Positions 1-10,087 of a stretch of DNA of 37,512 nucleotides are shown here, one piece after another. The notes under the pieces are model-generated. The model searched no databases and was not told where the DNA came from. It saw nothing but the letters and a program-made list of their open reading frames with translations. Location: the NCBI GenBank assembly GCA_902800435.1, contig CADCEQ010000040.1:1-37512 (forward strand), given 5' to 3'. Source of the DNA: an uncultured Prevotellaceae bacterium (GTDB lineage: Bacteria > Bacteroidota > Bacteroidia > Bacteroidales > Bacteroidaceae). How positions within the stretch are numbered: the stretch's first letter is position 1; every line of letters starts with the position of its first letter. The translations under genes and the position numbers were made by a program.

Positions 1-2132
1 GTCTTGCGGTAGTCTTCCACCTCAGAGCGCTTGCCGTAGCCGTTCTCAGAAACAACCATGATGGTCTCGGTATTGGGGTCGTTCACGCAGACCATACCTA
101 CCACCTCGTCGTCGCCGCCATCCAGTCGCATACCTATAACACCGGTTGACACACGCCCCATCGTACGTACGTCGTTCTCGTCGAAGCGTACGGCACGACC
201 GTTGCGGTTAGCCAGAAGCAGCTCGTTGCGGCCGTTGGTCAGGCGAACGCCTACCACCTCGTCACCTTCATTGATGTTGATGGCGCGCACACCGGCGGCA
301 CGCACGTTCTTATAGGCATCGAGACATGTCTTCTTGATGATGCCCTGCTTGGTAGCAAACACGACGTAGTGCGACTTCAGGAACTCCTCATCGTTGAAGT
401 TCTTGATGCGAAGCACGGCATTGATGGCATCGTCAGGCTCGATGTTCAGCATATTCTGAATGGCGCGGCCCTTCGAGTTCTTGTCGCCCTCGGGAATCTC
501 GTAGCACTTCTGCCAGTAGCAGCGGCCCTTCTTGGTGAAGAACAGCAGCGTGTTGTGCATCGTGGCGGGATAGATATACTCCGTGAAGTCGTTGTCGCGA
601 TGGCGTGCACCCTTGCTGCCCATGCCGCCACGGCCCTGGGCGTGGAACTCGTCGAGGTTGGTGCGCTTGATATAGCCCATGTGCGAGATGGTGATGACCA
701 CCGGGTCGTCGGGATAGAAGTCCTCAGCGTTGAACTCATGGTCGAACGGGATAATCTCCGTGCGGCGCTCGTCGCCGTACTTCTCCTTCACCTCGAGCAG
801 GTCGTCCTTCATCACCTGCTTGCAGCGCTCGGGATTATCGAGGATTTCCTGCAGGTCGGCAATCAGCTTCATCAGGTCGTCATACTCCTGGTGCAGCTGC
901 TCAACGCGCAGGCCGGTCAGCTGGGCCAGTCGCATGTCGACGATGGCCTTCGACTGCAGCTCGTCCAGCTCGAAGCGGGCTTCGAGGTTGCGCTGGGCGT
1001 CGGTCGGCGTCTTCGAATTGCGTATGATGTGTACCACCTCGTCGATGTTGTTGACGGCGATGATCAAGCCCTCCAAAATATGGGCACGCTCCTGAGCCTT
1101 GCGCAGGTCGAACTTCGTGCGGCGGATGGTCACGTCGTGGCGATGTTCAACGAAGTACTTCACGCACTCCTTCAGCGTCAGCAGACGTGGGCGGCCTTTC
1201 ACCAGCGCAATGTTATTGACTGAGAATGAGCTCTGTAGGGCTGTCATCTTAAAGAGCTTGTTCAGCAGCACGTTGGCATTGGCGTCGCGCTTGCAGTCGA
1301 CGACGATGCGCATGCCCTGACGGCCCGACTCGTCGTTGACGTTGGCCACGCCCTCAATCTTGTGCTGGTTGGCCAGGTCGGCTATATAGGCCACGAGGTC
1401 GGCCTTGTTTACGCCGTAGGGAATCTCGGTGACAACAATCTTGTCGTGCTGTTCGCCGCTCTCAATCTCTGCTTTGGCGCGCATCACGATGCGGCCGCGA
1501 CCGGTCTCGTAGGCATCGCGCACGCCCTGCAGGCCGTAGATATAGGCTCCCGTTGGGAAGTCAGGACCGGGAATGTACTGCATCAGCCCGTCGGTGTCGA
1601 TATCGGGGTTGTCGATGTAGGCGCAGCAGCCGTCGATTACCTCGCCGAGGTTGTGGGTAGGAATATTGGTGGCCATACCCACGGCAATACCGTTACCGCC
1701 GTTCACCAGCAGGTTGGGCACCTTCGTAGGCATGACGGTCGGCTCAACAAGCGAGTCGTCAAAGTTGTTCTGCATGTCGACGGTCTCCTTCTCGAGGTCG
1801 TCCATGATGTGCTCGCCCATCTTCGACAGTCGGCACTCCGTATAACGCATGGCGGCAGGCGAGTCGCCGTCGACCGAGCCGAAGTTGCCCTGGCCGTCGA
1901 CCAGCGTATAGCGCATGTTCCAGTCCTGGGCCATGCGGACAAGTGCCCCGTAGACTGAAGAGTCGCCGTGGGGGTGGTACTTACCGAGCACTTCACCCAC
2001 TACGCGCGCGCATTTTTTATAAGGTTGTGTCGATACGTTGTTGATGTTCATCATGCCGTAGAGTATACGGCGGTGGACGGGTTTGAAGCCGTCCCTCACG
2101 TCAGGGAGGGCACGTGCCACGATCACCGACAT
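1..2132 (-). CDS. gyrA: DNA gyrase subunit A, C-terminus cut by window edge, 5' end abnormal
   Basis: Subunit A of DNA gyrase, the type II topoisomerase that introduces negative supercoils; it holds the breakage-reunion domain. The reverse-strand translation reads as GyrA without a break for about 710 residues: [17 protein letters not shown], the quinolone-region motif [34 protein letters not shown] with the catalytic tyrosine, then the coiled-coil and start of the C-terminal domain. The Ser at the position of E. coli Ser83 is kept. The protein continues past base 1. The 5' end is odd: codons for IKSSYIDYS are present in frame upstream, but a TAA at 2160-2162 precedes them and no start codon lies between, so the first in-frame ATG is at 2132, inside the conserved core. 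About 20 conserved N-terminal residues are therefore missing. The gene is divergent from clpC. Family identity is certain; the start and functionality are not. Confidence 0.93.
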   Translation of the reverse strand, partial: MSVIVARALPDVRDGFKPVHRRILYGMMNINNVSTQPYKKCARVVGEVLGKYHPHGDSSVYGALVRMAQDWNMRYTLVDGQGNFGSVDGDSPAAMRYTECRLSKMGEHIMDDLEKETVDMQNNFDDSLVEPTVMPTKVPNLLVNGGNGIAVGMATNIPTHNLGEVIDGCCAYIDNPDIDTDGLMQYIPGPDFPTGAYIYGLQGVRDAYETGRGRIVMRAKAEIESGEQHDKIVVTEIPYGVNKADLVAYIADLANQHKIEGVANVNDESGRQGMRIVVDCKRDANANVLLNKLFKMTALQSSFSVNNIALVKGRPRLLTLKECVKYFVEHRHDVTIRRTKFDLRKAQERAHILEGLIIAVNNIDEVVHIIRNSKTPTDAQRNLEARFELDELQSKAIVDMRLAQLTGLRVEQLHQEYDDLMKLIADLQEILDNPERCKQVMKDDLLEVKEKYGDERRTEIIPFDHEFNAEDFYPDDPVVITISHMGYIKRTNLDEFHAQGRGGMGSKGARHRDNDFTEYIYPATMHNTLLFFTKKGRCYWQKCYEIPEGDKNSKGRAIQNMLNIEPDDAINAVLRIKNFNDEEFLKSHYVVFATKQGIIKKTCLDAYKNVRAAGVRAININEGDEVVGVRLTNGRNELLLANRNGRAVRFDENDVRTMGRVSTGVIGMRLDGGDDEVVGMVCVNDPNTETIMVVSENGYGKRSEVEDYRK

Positions 2133-2231
2133 GGAGTAGTCGATGTACGAGGACTTGATTTACGTATGCCCTGAAGAGGCGATTTTGCGTTTAAGGCCCT
2201 TTACGTGGCCGCTGACGCATTTTTAACCCTG

Positions 2232-2239
2232 CAAAGGTA
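2232..2239 (-). promoter_or_regulatory. Bacteroidetes -7 box for gyrA
   Basis: The minus strand reads TACCTTTG, matching the Bacteroidetes consensus TAnnTTTG. Transcription would begin near 2225. This leaves a leader of about 90 nt before the first usable in-frame gyrA ATG, which is long compared with other genes in the window. Confidence 0.7.
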
Positions 2240-2345
2240 CAAATAAAATCCCGAACAGCCATCATCCTTTAAGTTATTTTAGTGGTTTATTCGTGTCAGC
2301 AGTTTTTTATTTTGCTTTTTGGCACGGTGTTTGCAAATTTATTAG

Positions 2346-2353
2346 TAACTTTG
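2346..2353 (+). promoter_or_regulatory. Bacteroidetes -7 box for clpC
   Basis: TAACTTTG matches TAnnTTTG and lies about 43 bp upstream of the clpC start. A TTTG occurs upstream at 2330-2333, but the 12-bp spacing is short for a -33 element, so only the -7 box is claimed. Confidence 0.65.
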
Positions 2354-2396
2354 CACCCAAGATAGAGGGATAATATTAATTAATAAGGTAAATTTA

Positions 2397-4928
2397 GTGA
2401 CAAACCAGTTTTCACCCAAGGTATCCGAAGTACTTGCTTTCTCCCGTGAGGAGGCAGCAAGGCTCGCAAGCCGCTATGTCGGCCCCGAGCACCTGCTGCT
2501 GGGGCTTCTCCGCATGAAGGAGGGGCCCGTCTACGACGTCTTCAGCCGTATGCACCTCAACGTGCAGTCGGTCAAGACCGAGCTCGAGGAGAGACTGAGG
2601 AAGGATGAGATGACAATGACCATTCGTATGAACGACCTCCTGCTGAATGAGAAGGCAAACAACATACTGAAGCTCGCCGTGCTCGAGGCCCGCATACAAC
2701 GTACCGACAAGGTCGACGAGCAGCACCTGCTGCTGGCCATCCTGCACGACCAGGTTGACAACGGCGCCAAGCAGGTGCTGGGCCATAACGACATGAACTA
2801 CGAGAACGTGCAGGCAGCCCTCCGCGCCCCGCAGCAGAAAGGTGTCAGCGACGGCATCAGCCTGCCCGAGGAGGACGAGGAGGAATATGAGAGCACGGCC
2901 AGCGGCAGCGCCCAGAACCGCAGCGAGAAGGGCACCACGACGGCTAAGAAGAAGGAGTCGAAGACACCCGTGCTCGACAACTTCGGCACCGACCTGACGC
3001 AGGCCGCCCTCGACGGCGCCCTCGACCCCTGCGTCGGCCGTGAGCGCGAGATCCAGCGCGTCATCGAGATTCTGGGCCGCCGCAAGAAGAACAACCCCAT
3101 ACTGATTGGCGAGCCGGGCGTCGGCAAGAGTGCCATCGTCGAGGGACTGGCACAGATGATTGCCCAGCGCCACACGTCGCCGATGCTCTTCGGCAAGCGC
3201 ATCTACACGCTCGACATGACGGGCATCGTGGCCGGCACGAAGTATCGCGGGCAGTTTGAGGAGCGCCTGAAGCAGCTGATGAAGGAGCTTGAGCAGAACA
3301 AGGACATCATCGTCTTCATCGACGAAATCCACACCATCATCGGCGCCGGCTCGGCCCCGGGCTCCATGGATGCTGCCAACATCATGAAGCCTGCGCTGGC
3401 ACGCGGCAACGTGCAATGTATCGGCGCCACAACGCTCGACGAATACCGCAACTCCATCGAGAAAGACGGCGCCCTGGAGCGCCGCTTCCAGAAGGTGCAG
3501 GTCGAGCCAACCACCAACGACGAGACGCTCCAGATACTCCGCAACATCAAGGACCGCTACGAGCACCACCATCATGTCAGCTATACCGACGACGCCTTGG
3601 CAGCATGTGTCAAACTGACAGACCGCTATGTCACCGACCGCTTCATGCCCGACAAGGCCATCGACGCTATGGACGAGGTAGGCTCGCGCGTACATCTCGG
3701 CAACGTCCAGATACCGCCCGAGGTCACAGAGAAGGAGCAGGAGATAGCCAGCGTGAAAGAGCACAAGCAGGAAGCCGTCAAGAATCAGAACTACGAGTTG
3801 GCAGCCAGCTACAGGGACCGCCAGCTGGTGCTTGAGAGGCAGCTTGAGGAGCTTAACAGGAAATGGCAGAGCGGCGACAGCAGCGAGCGCCAGACGGTGA
3901 CTGAGAAGGAAGTGGCCGACGTGGTGTCGATGATGACCGGCGTGCCCGTGCAGCGCATGGCCGAGCAAGAGGGCATCCGACTCAAGGGCATGGCCGCCGA
4001 GCTGAAGGGTGCCGTCATAGCCCAGGACAAGGCCATCGACAAGATGGTGCGCGCCATCCAGCGCAACCGCGTGGGCCTGAAAGACCCCAACCACCCCATC
4101 GGCGCCTTCATGTTCCTCGGACCGACGGGCGTCGGCAAGACCTACCTGGCCAAGAAGCTGGCCGAGTTTATGTTCGGGTCGGCCGATGCGCTGATACGTG
4201 TCGACATGAGCGAGTATACCGAGTCGTTCAACACCTCAAGGCTCATCGGTGCCCCTCCGGGCTACGTCGGCTATGAGGAGGGCGGCCAGCTGACCGAGCG
4301 CGTGCGCCGTCACCCCTACTCCATCGTGCTGCTCGACGAGATTGAGAAGGCCCACCCCAACGTGTTCAACCTCCTGCTGCAGATGCTCGACGAAGGGCGG
4401 CTGACCGACGGCAACGGCCGTTTCGTCGACTTCCGCAACACGGTCATCATCATGACCTCCAACGCCGGAACGCGCCAGCTGAAGGACTTCGGGCGCGGCA
4501 TCGGCTTCGGCGCACAGGGCGGCAACGGCCTCGCCCTCAACGAGCAGGACAAGGAGCACGCCCGCAGCATCGTGCAGAAGGCGCTCTCGAAGCAGTTCTC
4601 GCCCGAGTTCCTGAACCGCCTCGACGAGATTATCACCTTCGACCAGCTCGACCTCGACGCCATCAAGCAGATCATCGGCATCGAGCTGAAGGGGCTCTTC
4701 AGGCGGATAAGCGACATGGGCTACAGCGTCGAGCTCAGCGACGAGGCCAAGGAGTTCGTTGCCTCGAAGGGCTACGACGTCCAGTTCGGAGCCCGTCCGC
4801 TGAAACGCGCCATACAGACCTACATCGAGGATGGCATCAGCGAGCGCATCGTCAACGGCGAATTAGAGCCTGGTGCCGTGATACATATCACGAAAGCACC
4901 CGACAAAGAGGAACTGCTGTTTGAATAA
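2397..4928 (+). CDS. clpC: ClpC-type AAA+ unfoldase, ATP-binding subunit of Clp protease
   Basis: Class I Hsp100 ATPase of 843 residues that unfolds substrates and feeds them to ClpP. The N-terminal Clp repeat domain (about residues 1-150, with [12 protein letters not shown]) is followed by an acidic, low-complexity linker (EEDEEEYES). The first AAA module has Walker A GEPGVGKS near residue 238. A UVR-type segment ([14 protein letters not shown]) follows near 463, which favours ClpC over ClpB. The second AAA module has GPTGVGKT near 575 and ends in the C-terminal D2-small domain. The start is GTG; translation from there gives [16 protein letters not shown], the expected family N-terminus, preceded by an A-rich leader with AAGG. 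The gene is transcribed away from gyrA, an arrangement I recall from other Bacteroidales. It converges on the nitrilase gene with a 5-bp gap and no visible terminator hairpin. Confidence 0.96.
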   Translation: MTNQFSPKVSEVLAFSREEAARLASRYVGPEHLLLGLLRMKEGPVYDVFSRMHLNVQSVKTELEERLRKDEMTMTIRMNDLLLNEKANNILKLAVLEARIQRTDKVDEQHLLLAILHDQVDNGAKQVLGHNDMNYENVQAALRAPQQKGVSDGISLPEEDEEEYESTASGSAQNRSEKGTTTAKKKESKTPVLDNFGTDLTQAALDGALDPCVGREREIQRVIEILGRRKKNNPILIGEPGVGKSAIVEGLAQMIAQRHTSPMLFGKRIYTLDMTGIVAGTKYRGQFEERLKQLMKELEQNKDIIVFIDEIHTIIGAGSAPGSMDAANIMKPALARGNVQCIGATTLDEYRNSIEKDGALERRFQKVQVEPTTNDETLQILRNIKDRYEHHHHVSYTDDALAACVKLTDRYVTDRFMPDKAIDAMDEVGSRVHLGNVQIPPEVTEKEQEIASVKEHKQEAVKNQNYELAASYRDRQLVLERQLEELNRKWQSGDSSERQTVTEKEVADVVSMMTGVPVQRMAEQEGIRLKGMAAELKGAVIAQDKAIDKMVRAIQRNRVGLKDPNHPIGAFMFLGPTGVGKTYLAKKLAEFMFGSADALIRVDMSEYTESFNTSRLIGAPPGYVGYEEGGQLTERVRRHPYSIVLLDEIEKAHPNVFNLLLQMLDEGRLTDGNGRFVDFRNTVIIMTSNAGTRQLKDFGRGIGFGAQGGNGLALNEQDKEHARSIVQKALSKQFSPEFLNRLDEIITFDQLDLDAIKQIIGIELKGLFRRISDMGYSVELSDEAKEFVASKGYDVQFGARPLKRAIQTYIEDGISERIVNGELEPGAVIHITKAPDKEELLFE

Positions 4929-4933
4929 GTTGT

Positions 4934-5689
4934 TTAGCGATCGCGGTCGTTAAGGACGCGGAAGCGTGAACGAATATAATCGAGGGAGGTGAAGTCCAGC
5001 GTGACGGACTTTGCCTCCTGCTTTTCTGCCTCGCATGTCAGAATGGTCTCACCCTTTGTGTCGCACACCACACTTTCTCCGATGTAATGGCAGAAATTGT
5101 CATCGCCCACACGGTTGCTACCAATCAAGTAGCATTGGTTCTCGATGGCTCGGGCTCGGGTGAGTATGCGCCACGCCTGCTGACGTTTCTCGGGCCAGTT
5201 GGCAGAGACGATGATTGCATCGTACTCCCCCGCCAGACCGTAGCGTGCCCACATGGGAAAACGAAGGTCGTAGCATGTTAGCAGAAGGAAGCGACGGCCC
5301 TGCCAAGTGGCTATCACGTGGTCGTCACCAGGAGTAATGAAATCATCCTCGTGACCATAAGTAAATAGGTGATGCTTATCGTAGAAGAATGTCTCTTCAG
5401 GCGTGACAAAATAATGACGATTTCGGTAAAGTCCGTCGTCTGTCCTGATGAGCAGACTCCCGCTGATGGCGCATAGTCGGTCACGCGATGTTTCACGCAT
5501 CCAGCGCAGAGCGATGGAATCGGTATTTTCTGCAATATCATGCGGTTCGGTAGCAAAACCGGTGGCCCACATCTCGGGCAGGACGTAGAGGTCGGAATCG
5601 GCGTTTTCATCGAAAATGCGCTGTACGTTTTCCACGTTTTCATCGGGACTTGCCCACTTAACATCTGTTTGAAAAATCGTTACTTTCAT
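4934..5689 (-). CDS. nitrilase-superfamily amidohydrolase (YafV/Nit2 omega-amidase-like)
   Basis: Cytosolic carbon-nitrogen hydrolase of 251 residues. The catalytic triad is visible as Glu39 in LPEMW, Lys105 in YDKHHLF and Cys139 in LLTCYDLRFP. The pattern and length fit the YafV/Nit2 branch, which hydrolyses alpha-ketoglutaramate or related omega-amides, metabolic by-products of glutamine transamination; the exact substrate cannot be read from sequence. A longer frame begins at 5722, but the ATG at 5689 is chosen because it overlaps the stop of the upstream trmN6-like gene as ATGA, which implies translational coupling, and because MKVTIFQTDV is the normal family start. It may repair glutamine-derived metabolites, which would suit the nitrogen genes further right, although it is not in their operon. 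Confidence 0.88.
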   Translation of the reverse strand: MKVTIFQTDVKWASPDENVENVQRIFDENADSDLYVLPEMWATGFATEPHDIAENTDSIALRWMRETSRDRLCAISGSLLIRTDDGLYRNRHYFVTPEETFFYDKHHLFTYGHEDDFITPGDDHVIATWQGRRFLLLTCYDLRFPMWARYGLAGEYDAIIVSANWPEKRQQAWRILTRARAIENQCYLIGSNRVGDDNFCHYIGESVVCDTKGETILTCEAEKQEAKSVTLDFTSLDYIRSRFRVLNDRDR

Positions 5690-6375
5690 AGGTAGAAGTC
5701 TTTGGTTAGTTGCCGGTACCACTCGGAGCGCTCGTTGGGAGCTGTCTCAATGACGCCCTCCGACTGTTCCAGTTCGCATGAATGCTTACGAAAAGCCATC
5801 AGAAAACGGCGGGGCTGTTTGCGGGGCGTTGTCTTGACAGCACACTCACGCGACTTCAGGAATCCAGCCAGCGCAGCCTCGCTCTCAAGTCGCACCTTGC
5901 AGTCGAATGGAATGACCAATGAGAACTCACCATCGTCAGCGAGCAGTCGCCAAGCTGAGGCCATCAGGTCGCGATAGGATAGCGAAGCCGTGTGGCGCGC
6001 CTTAGTGCGCTGGGCATCGGGACACTCCATGGACGCTTCGAAATAGGGCGGATTACAGACAATCGCATCAAATGGCAAGTGTTCGAAAGTCTGCACGTCT
6101 GTTTCCAAAACCTTCACATTGTCAAAAGGCGAAGCAGTAACATTCTCCCTCGCCTGCCCTACTGCATCGGGATCGATATCTATACCGATGACGCGGGCTG
6201 TAGGGAATCGCTGCGCCATCATCAAGGCAATCAAGCCTGTACCTGTGCCGATGTCAAGTACCGTCGGCCCACCTTGAGCCCAGGCTCCAAGCAGGGTTCC
6301 GTCAGTACCGACTTTCATAGCACAGCGGTTCTGACGGATGGTGAATTGGCGGAATTGGAAGTAGTCGTTGGCCAT
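5686..6375 (-). CDS. trmN6: TrmN6-like tRNA1(Val) adenine-37 N6-methyltransferase
   Basis: SAM-dependent class I methyltransferase of 229 residues. The SAM-binding motif I is DIGTGTG at residues 41-47, the acidic motif II is IDIDPDA near 65-71, and the catalytic NPPY motif is at 108-111, typical of N6-adenine methyltransferases. The N-terminus (FQFRQFTIRQNRCAMKVGTDGTLLGAW) matches the YfiC/TrmN6 family, which methylates A37 of tRNA-Val in E. coli. The ATG at 6375 lies about 11 bp downstream of a -7 box, so the transcript has almost no leader. It shares an ATGA overlap with the downstream nitrilase gene. The family is clear; the tRNA target is inferred by homology. Confidence 0.87.
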   Translation of the reverse strand: MANDYFQFRQFTIRQNRCAMKVGTDGTLLGAWAQGGPTVLDIGTGTGLIALMMAQRFPTARVIGIDIDPDAVGQARENVTASPFDNVKVLETDVQTFEHLPFDAIVCNPPYFEASMECPDAQRTKARHTASLSYRDLMASAWRLLADDGEFSLVIPFDCKVRLESEAALAGFLKSRECAVKTTPRKQPRRFLMAFRKHSCELEQSEGVIETAPNERSEWYRQLTKDFYL

Positions 6376-6385
6376 AAATCGGCTG

Positions 6386-6393
6386 CAAAGTTA
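6386..6393 (-). promoter_or_regulatory. Bacteroidetes -7 box for the trmN6-nitrilase unit
   Basis: The minus strand reads TAACTTTG. Transcription would begin within a few bases of the ATG at 6375, giving a leaderless or nearly leaderless message. Confidence 0.65.
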
Positions 6394-6419
6394 CTGCTTT
6401 TCATCAAAAAGTATTGTCG

Positions 6420-6457
6420 TTTAACTCCCTTTAACTCCATTCGCTCCTATAACTCCC
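6420..6457 (+). repeat. three 10-bp direct repeats upstream of lon
   Basis: TTTAACTCCC at 6420-6429, TTTAACTCCA at 6430-6439 and TATAACTCCC at 6448-6457. The copies start at intervals of 10 and 18 bp, and the last ends 10 bp before the lon -7 box, so the array covers the expected -33 region. This is compatible with an activator or repressor site for lon; no regulator is assigned. Confidence 0.6.
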
Positions 6458-6467
6458 AAAAAATGCG

Positions 6468-6475
6468 TACCTTTG
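6468..6475 (+). promoter_or_regulatory. Bacteroidetes -7 box for the lon operon
   Basis: TACCTTTG lies 25 bp upstream of the lon ATG. No TTTG is seen at the usual -33 distance; that area is occupied by the 10-bp repeats. Confidence 0.7.
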
Positions 6476-6500
6476 CACGCTCTTAATAGGTAAGAAAAAT

Positions 6501-8963
6501 ATGTTTTTAGAAAGTCAGAATAACAAGGCATTCTCAATGATTGCCGACATAGAAGGAGATTTCAAGGACCTTATCAACGGCGTGCCCACTCCCGACGAAC
6601 TGCCCATTCTGGCCGTTCGCAACCTGGTGCTCTTCCCGGGTGTGGTGTCGCCCATTCTCATCGGACGCGAGTCGAGCTCTGTGCTCATCAAGCGTGCCGA
6701 GAAGAAGCAGCTGGTCATCGGCATCGTCTGCCAGCGTGACCCAGAGGTAGACGAACCAACGATAGAAGACCTTTTCCAATATGGCGTCTATGCAAAGGTG
6801 ATCAAGCAGCTCACGCTGCCCAACGGAAACATCACGGCCATCGTTCAGGCATTGGGGCGCCTGCGGCTGATTGACATCATCGGCGACCAGCCCTACCTGA
6901 CCGGACACGTGGAACAGGCCCCGGAGATACAGCCCGAGAAGCGCGACAAGGAATTCCGCACGGCGATGCAGGACCTGCGACAGCAAGTGAACCAATATAT
7001 CAACATGAGCGATGATATTCCCGACGAAGCGACGTTCGCTATACAAAATATCAACAACGACGTGATGGCGCTGAACTTCACCTGCTCGAACATGCCGTTC
7101 AGCATCAAGGAGAAGATGGCGTTGCTCGAGTCGGAATCCGTCAAGGAGCGTCTGTTTGCCACGATGAAAGTGCTGAACCGCGAGATTAACCTGCAGCATC
7201 TGAAGGCCGATATCCGCAACAAGACGCGTGAGGACCTTGACGAGCAACAGCGCAACTACTTTCTGCAGCAGCAGATTAAGAACCTGCAGGCCGAGATGGG
7301 CAATGGGGAATCGTCGCCCGAAAAGAACGAACTGCTGAAGAAAGCCGAGAAGAAACATTGGCCAGAAGATGTAGCAAAAGTCTTCTATAAAGAGGCTGAC
7401 AAACTGGACACGCTGAATCCGCAAAGTCCCGATTTCAACGTACAACTGACCTACCTGCAGACAATGGTCGACCTGCCTTGGGGCGAATACACCAATGACG
7501 ACCTGAACCTGAAGCGTGCGCAGAAGATTCTCGATCGCGACCATTATGGCATGGAGAAGGTGAAGGAGCGCATTCTGGAGCACATGTCGGTGCTCTCGCT
7601 GCGTGGCGACCTGAAGTCCCCCATCATTTGTCTATACGGCCCTCCGGGTGTGGGCAAGACCTCGTTAGGCAAGTCGATAGCAGCAGCCATGAAGCGCAAG
7701 TACGTGCGCATCTCTTTGGGCGGTCTGCACGACGAGGCTGAGATTCGCGGTCACCGCCGCACGTATATTGGTGCTATGCCCGGACGTATCATCAAGTCGA
7801 TTCAGAAGGCCGGTTCGTCGAACCCCGTCTTCATTCTCGACGAGATTGACAAGGTGACGCAGAACACGCACAACGGCGACCCCGCTTCGGCCCTGCTCGA
7901 AGTGCTTGACCCTGAACAGAACAATGCCTTCCACGACAACTATCTGGACGTCGACTACGACCTGTCGAAGGTGCTCTTCATAGCTACAGCCAACAATCTG
8001 GCCACCATTCCAGGTCCCTTGCGCGACCGTATGGAGATAATCGAGGTAAGTGGCTACATTACTGAGGAGAAGATTGAGATTGCCAAACGCCACCTCATAC
8101 CCCGCGAGATGGAGAACACGGGTCTGAACTTGGTCGAGAAGAAGCCCTCGCTGAACAAGGCTGCCATCGAGATGATAATCGAACGCTATACCCGTGAGAG
8201 CGGCGTTCGCCAGTTAGAAAAGCAAATCAACAAGGCGATGCGCAAGCTGGCTTTCAAGCAAGCCCTGAATGGCGAGATGCCTTACAACAAGATTACGCCG
8301 ACCGAGGTGGAGGAACTGTTGGGAAATCCCCCATTTTATCGTGATATTTATCAAGGCAACGACTACGCAGGCGTTGTTACAGGACTTGCCTGGACGAGCG
8401 TTGGCGGCGAAATACTGTTCATCGAGACGTCGCTCTCAAAAGGCAAGGCCGGCAAGCTGACGCTGACAGGCAATCTGGGCGACGTCATGAAGGAGTCGGC
8501 GATCATTGCTTTAGAATACGTCAAGGCTCACGTCAGCAAGCTGGGCGTCGACTACCGCATTTTCGACCACTATAACATCCACATCCACGTGCCCGAGGGC
8601 GCCACGCCTAAGGATGGTCCGTCGGCAGGTATCACGATTGCCACGAGTATTGCGTCTGCCCTGACCCAGCGCAAGGTGCGCAAGAACACGGCCATGACAG
8701 GCGAGATTACTCTGCGTGGAAAGGTGCTGCCCGTCGGCGGTATCAAGGAAAAGATTCTGGCTGCCAAGCGTGCCGGCATCACCGACATCATGATGTGCCG
8801 CGAGAACGAGAAGGATGTGAACGAGATTCCCGACATCTACCTGAAGGGCGTCACGTTCCACTATGTTGAGAACGTTCAAGACGTATGGGACTTCGCCCTG
8901 ACGAAGGAAATCGTGAAGAACCCCATGCCTTTTGAGATTCCTGAGGAAGAAGAGAAGAAATGA
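6501..8963 (+). CDS. lon: ATP-dependent Lon protease
   Basis: Soluble AAA+ serine protease of 820 residues that degrades misfolded and regulatory proteins. An N-terminal LON substrate-binding domain (about 40-240, [15 protein letters not shown]) is followed by a helical region and an AAA module with Walker [10 protein letters not shown] near 380. The C-terminal protease domain has catalytic Ser708 in PKDGPSAG and the partner lysine near 751 in GGIKEK. The length is normal for the family. The acidic and lysine tail (EEEEKK) ends in a TGA that overlaps the tgt ATG. It is first in the operon lon-tgt-lptF/G-DEAD helicase. Repeats over its promoter suggest it may be specifically regulated. Confidence 0.97.
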   Translation: MFLESQNNKAFSMIADIEGDFKDLINGVPTPDELPILAVRNLVLFPGVVSPILIGRESSSVLIKRAEKKQLVIGIVCQRDPEVDEPTIEDLFQYGVYAKVIKQLTLPNGNITAIVQALGRLRLIDIIGDQPYLTGHVEQAPEIQPEKRDKEFRTAMQDLRQQVNQYINMSDDIPDEATFAIQNINNDVMALNFTCSNMPFSIKEKMALLESESVKERLFATMKVLNREINLQHLKADIRNKTREDLDEQQRNYFLQQQIKNLQAEMGNGESSPEKNELLKKAEKKHWPEDVAKVFYKEADKLDTLNPQSPDFNVQLTYLQTMVDLPWGEYTNDDLNLKRAQKILDRDHYGMEKVKERILEHMSVLSLRGDLKSPIICLYGPPGVGKTSLGKSIAAAMKRKYVRISLGGLHDEAEIRGHRRTYIGAMPGRIIKSIQKAGSSNPVFILDEIDKVTQNTHNGDPASALLEVLDPEQNNAFHDNYLDVDYDLSKVLFIATANNLATIPGPLRDRMEIIEVSGYITEEKIEIAKRHLIPREMENTGLNLVEKKPSLNKAAIEMIIERYTRESGVRQLEKQINKAMRKLAFKQALNGEMPYNKITPTEVEELLGNPPFYRDIYQGNDYAGVVTGLAWTSVGGEILFIETSLSKGKAGKLTLTGNLGDVMKESAIIALEYVKAHVSKLGVDYRIFDHYNIHIHVPEGATPKDGPSAGITIATSIASALTQRKVRKNTAMTGEITLRGKVLPVGGIKEKILAAKRAGITDIMMCRENEKDVNEIPDIYLKGVTFHYVENVQDVWDFALTKEIVKNPMPFEIPEEEEKK

Positions 8964-10087
8964 CGTTTGAACTGCAATATACTGATACAGCCAGCGACGC
9001 CCGCGCAGGACTGATTACGACCGATCATGGTCAGATTAAGACGCCCATCTTCATGCCGGTAGGTACGGTGGGCAGCGTTAAGGGTGTACACTTCGCCGAG
9101 CTGCGTGAGCAGGTGAAGGCGCAGATTATTCTGGGCAACACTTATCACCTCTACCTGCGTCCTGGTCTCGACACGCTCAGAAAGGCAGGCGGACTGCATA
9201 AGTTCAATACGTGGGACCGTCCCATCCTGACTGACTCGGGTGGCTTTCAGGTATTCTCGCTGACCAGCATTCGCAAGCTGCGCGAAGAGGGCTGTGAGTT
9301 CCGCTCACACATCGACGGTTCGAAGCACGTCTTTACGCCTGAGAACGTGATGGACACGCAGCGCATCATCGGAGCCGACATCATGATGGCTCTCGATGAG
9401 TGCCCCCCCGGACAGAGCGACTACCAGTATGCCAAAAAGTCATTAGGGCTGACCCAGCGCTGGCTCGACCGCTGCATCAAGCGATTCAACGAGACCGAAC
9501 CGCTGTACGGCTACCAACAGTCGCTATTCCCCATCGTTCAGGGCTGTACCTACAAAGACCTGCGCCAGGAGGCTGCCAAGCACGTAGCCGACAAGGGAGC
9601 CGACGGCAACGCCATAGGTGGACTGGCCGTTGGCGAGCCTACTGAGGTGATGTACGAAATGATTGAGGTGGTGAACGAGATTCTGCCCAAGGACAAGCCC
9701 CGTTACCTGATGGGTGTCGGCACACCCCAGAACATACTTGAGGCCATTGAGCGTGGCGTTGACATGTTTGACTACGTGATGCCTACCCGCAACGGCCGTA
9801 ATGCGATGCTCTTTACCTACGAGGGCACGATGAACATGCGCAACAAGAAATGGGAGCAGGACTTCACGCCCATCGACCCCGACGGCTGCGACATCGACCG
9901 TCTCCACACAAAGGCCTACCTGCACCACCTGTTCAAGGCTCAGGAACTGCTCGCGCTACAGATAGCTTCAATCCACAACCTGGCCTTCTATCTGCGACTG
10001 GTCACCGATGCCCGACAGCACATCGTCGAGGGCGACTTCACACCGTGGAAGCGCTCTGTCATTGAACAACTTGGAAGAAGAAGATGA
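8960..10087 (+). CDS. tgt: queuine tRNA-ribosyltransferase lacking the usual zinc cysteines
   Basis: Exchanges guanine-34 for the queuosine precursor preQ1 in tRNAs with GUN anticodons. The 375-residue protein shows the TIM-barrel motifs of the family: MPVGTVGSVKG, the TDSGGFQVFSL segment with the nucleophile region, GGLAVGEP and YLMGVGTP, then a C-terminal SIHNLAFYLRLV. Canonical bacterial Tgt binds zinc through CxCxxC plus a histidine. Here the histidine in SIHN is kept, but the place of the cysteines reads DPDGCDIDRLHTKAYLHHL with only one cysteine. Both ends are coupled by ATGA overlaps, with lon upstream and the permease gene downstream. Identity is secure; the zinc site appears absent or altered. 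Confidence 0.95.
   Translation: MTFELQYTDTASDARAGLITTDHGQIKTPIFMPVGTVGSVKGVHFAELREQVKAQIILGNTYHLYLRPGLDTLRKAGGLHKFNTWDRPILTDSGGFQVFSLTSIRKLREEGCEFRSHIDGSKHVFTPENVMDTQRIIGADIMMALDECPPGQSDYQYAKKSLGLTQRWLDRCIKRFNETEPLYGYQQSLFPIVQGCTYKDLRQEAAKHVADKGADGNAIGGLAVGEPTEVMYEMIEVVNEILPKDKPRYLMGVGTPQNILEAIERGVDMFDYVMPTRNGRNAMLFTYEGTMNMRNKKWEQDFTPIDPDGCDIDRLHTKAYLHHLFKAQELLALQIASIHNLAFYLRLVTDARQHIVEGDFTPWKRSVIEQLGRRR

Noticed and set aside
369..1223. 284-codon plus-strand open frame opposite gyrA
   Set aside because: It lies entirely within the conserved gyrA coding region and shows the same low-complexity Leu/Val/His composition as other antisense shadows.
2412..4094. 560-codon open frame antisense to clpC
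   Set aside because: It is a mirror of a GC-rich coding sequence: composition is dominated by Leu, Val, His and Ala as expected from reverse-reading codons, no family is recognisable, and clpC on the other strand is unambiguous.
6534..7583. 349-codon open frame antisense to lon
   Set aside because: Lon is clearly coded on the plus strand; this frame has no recognisable motif and no promoter.
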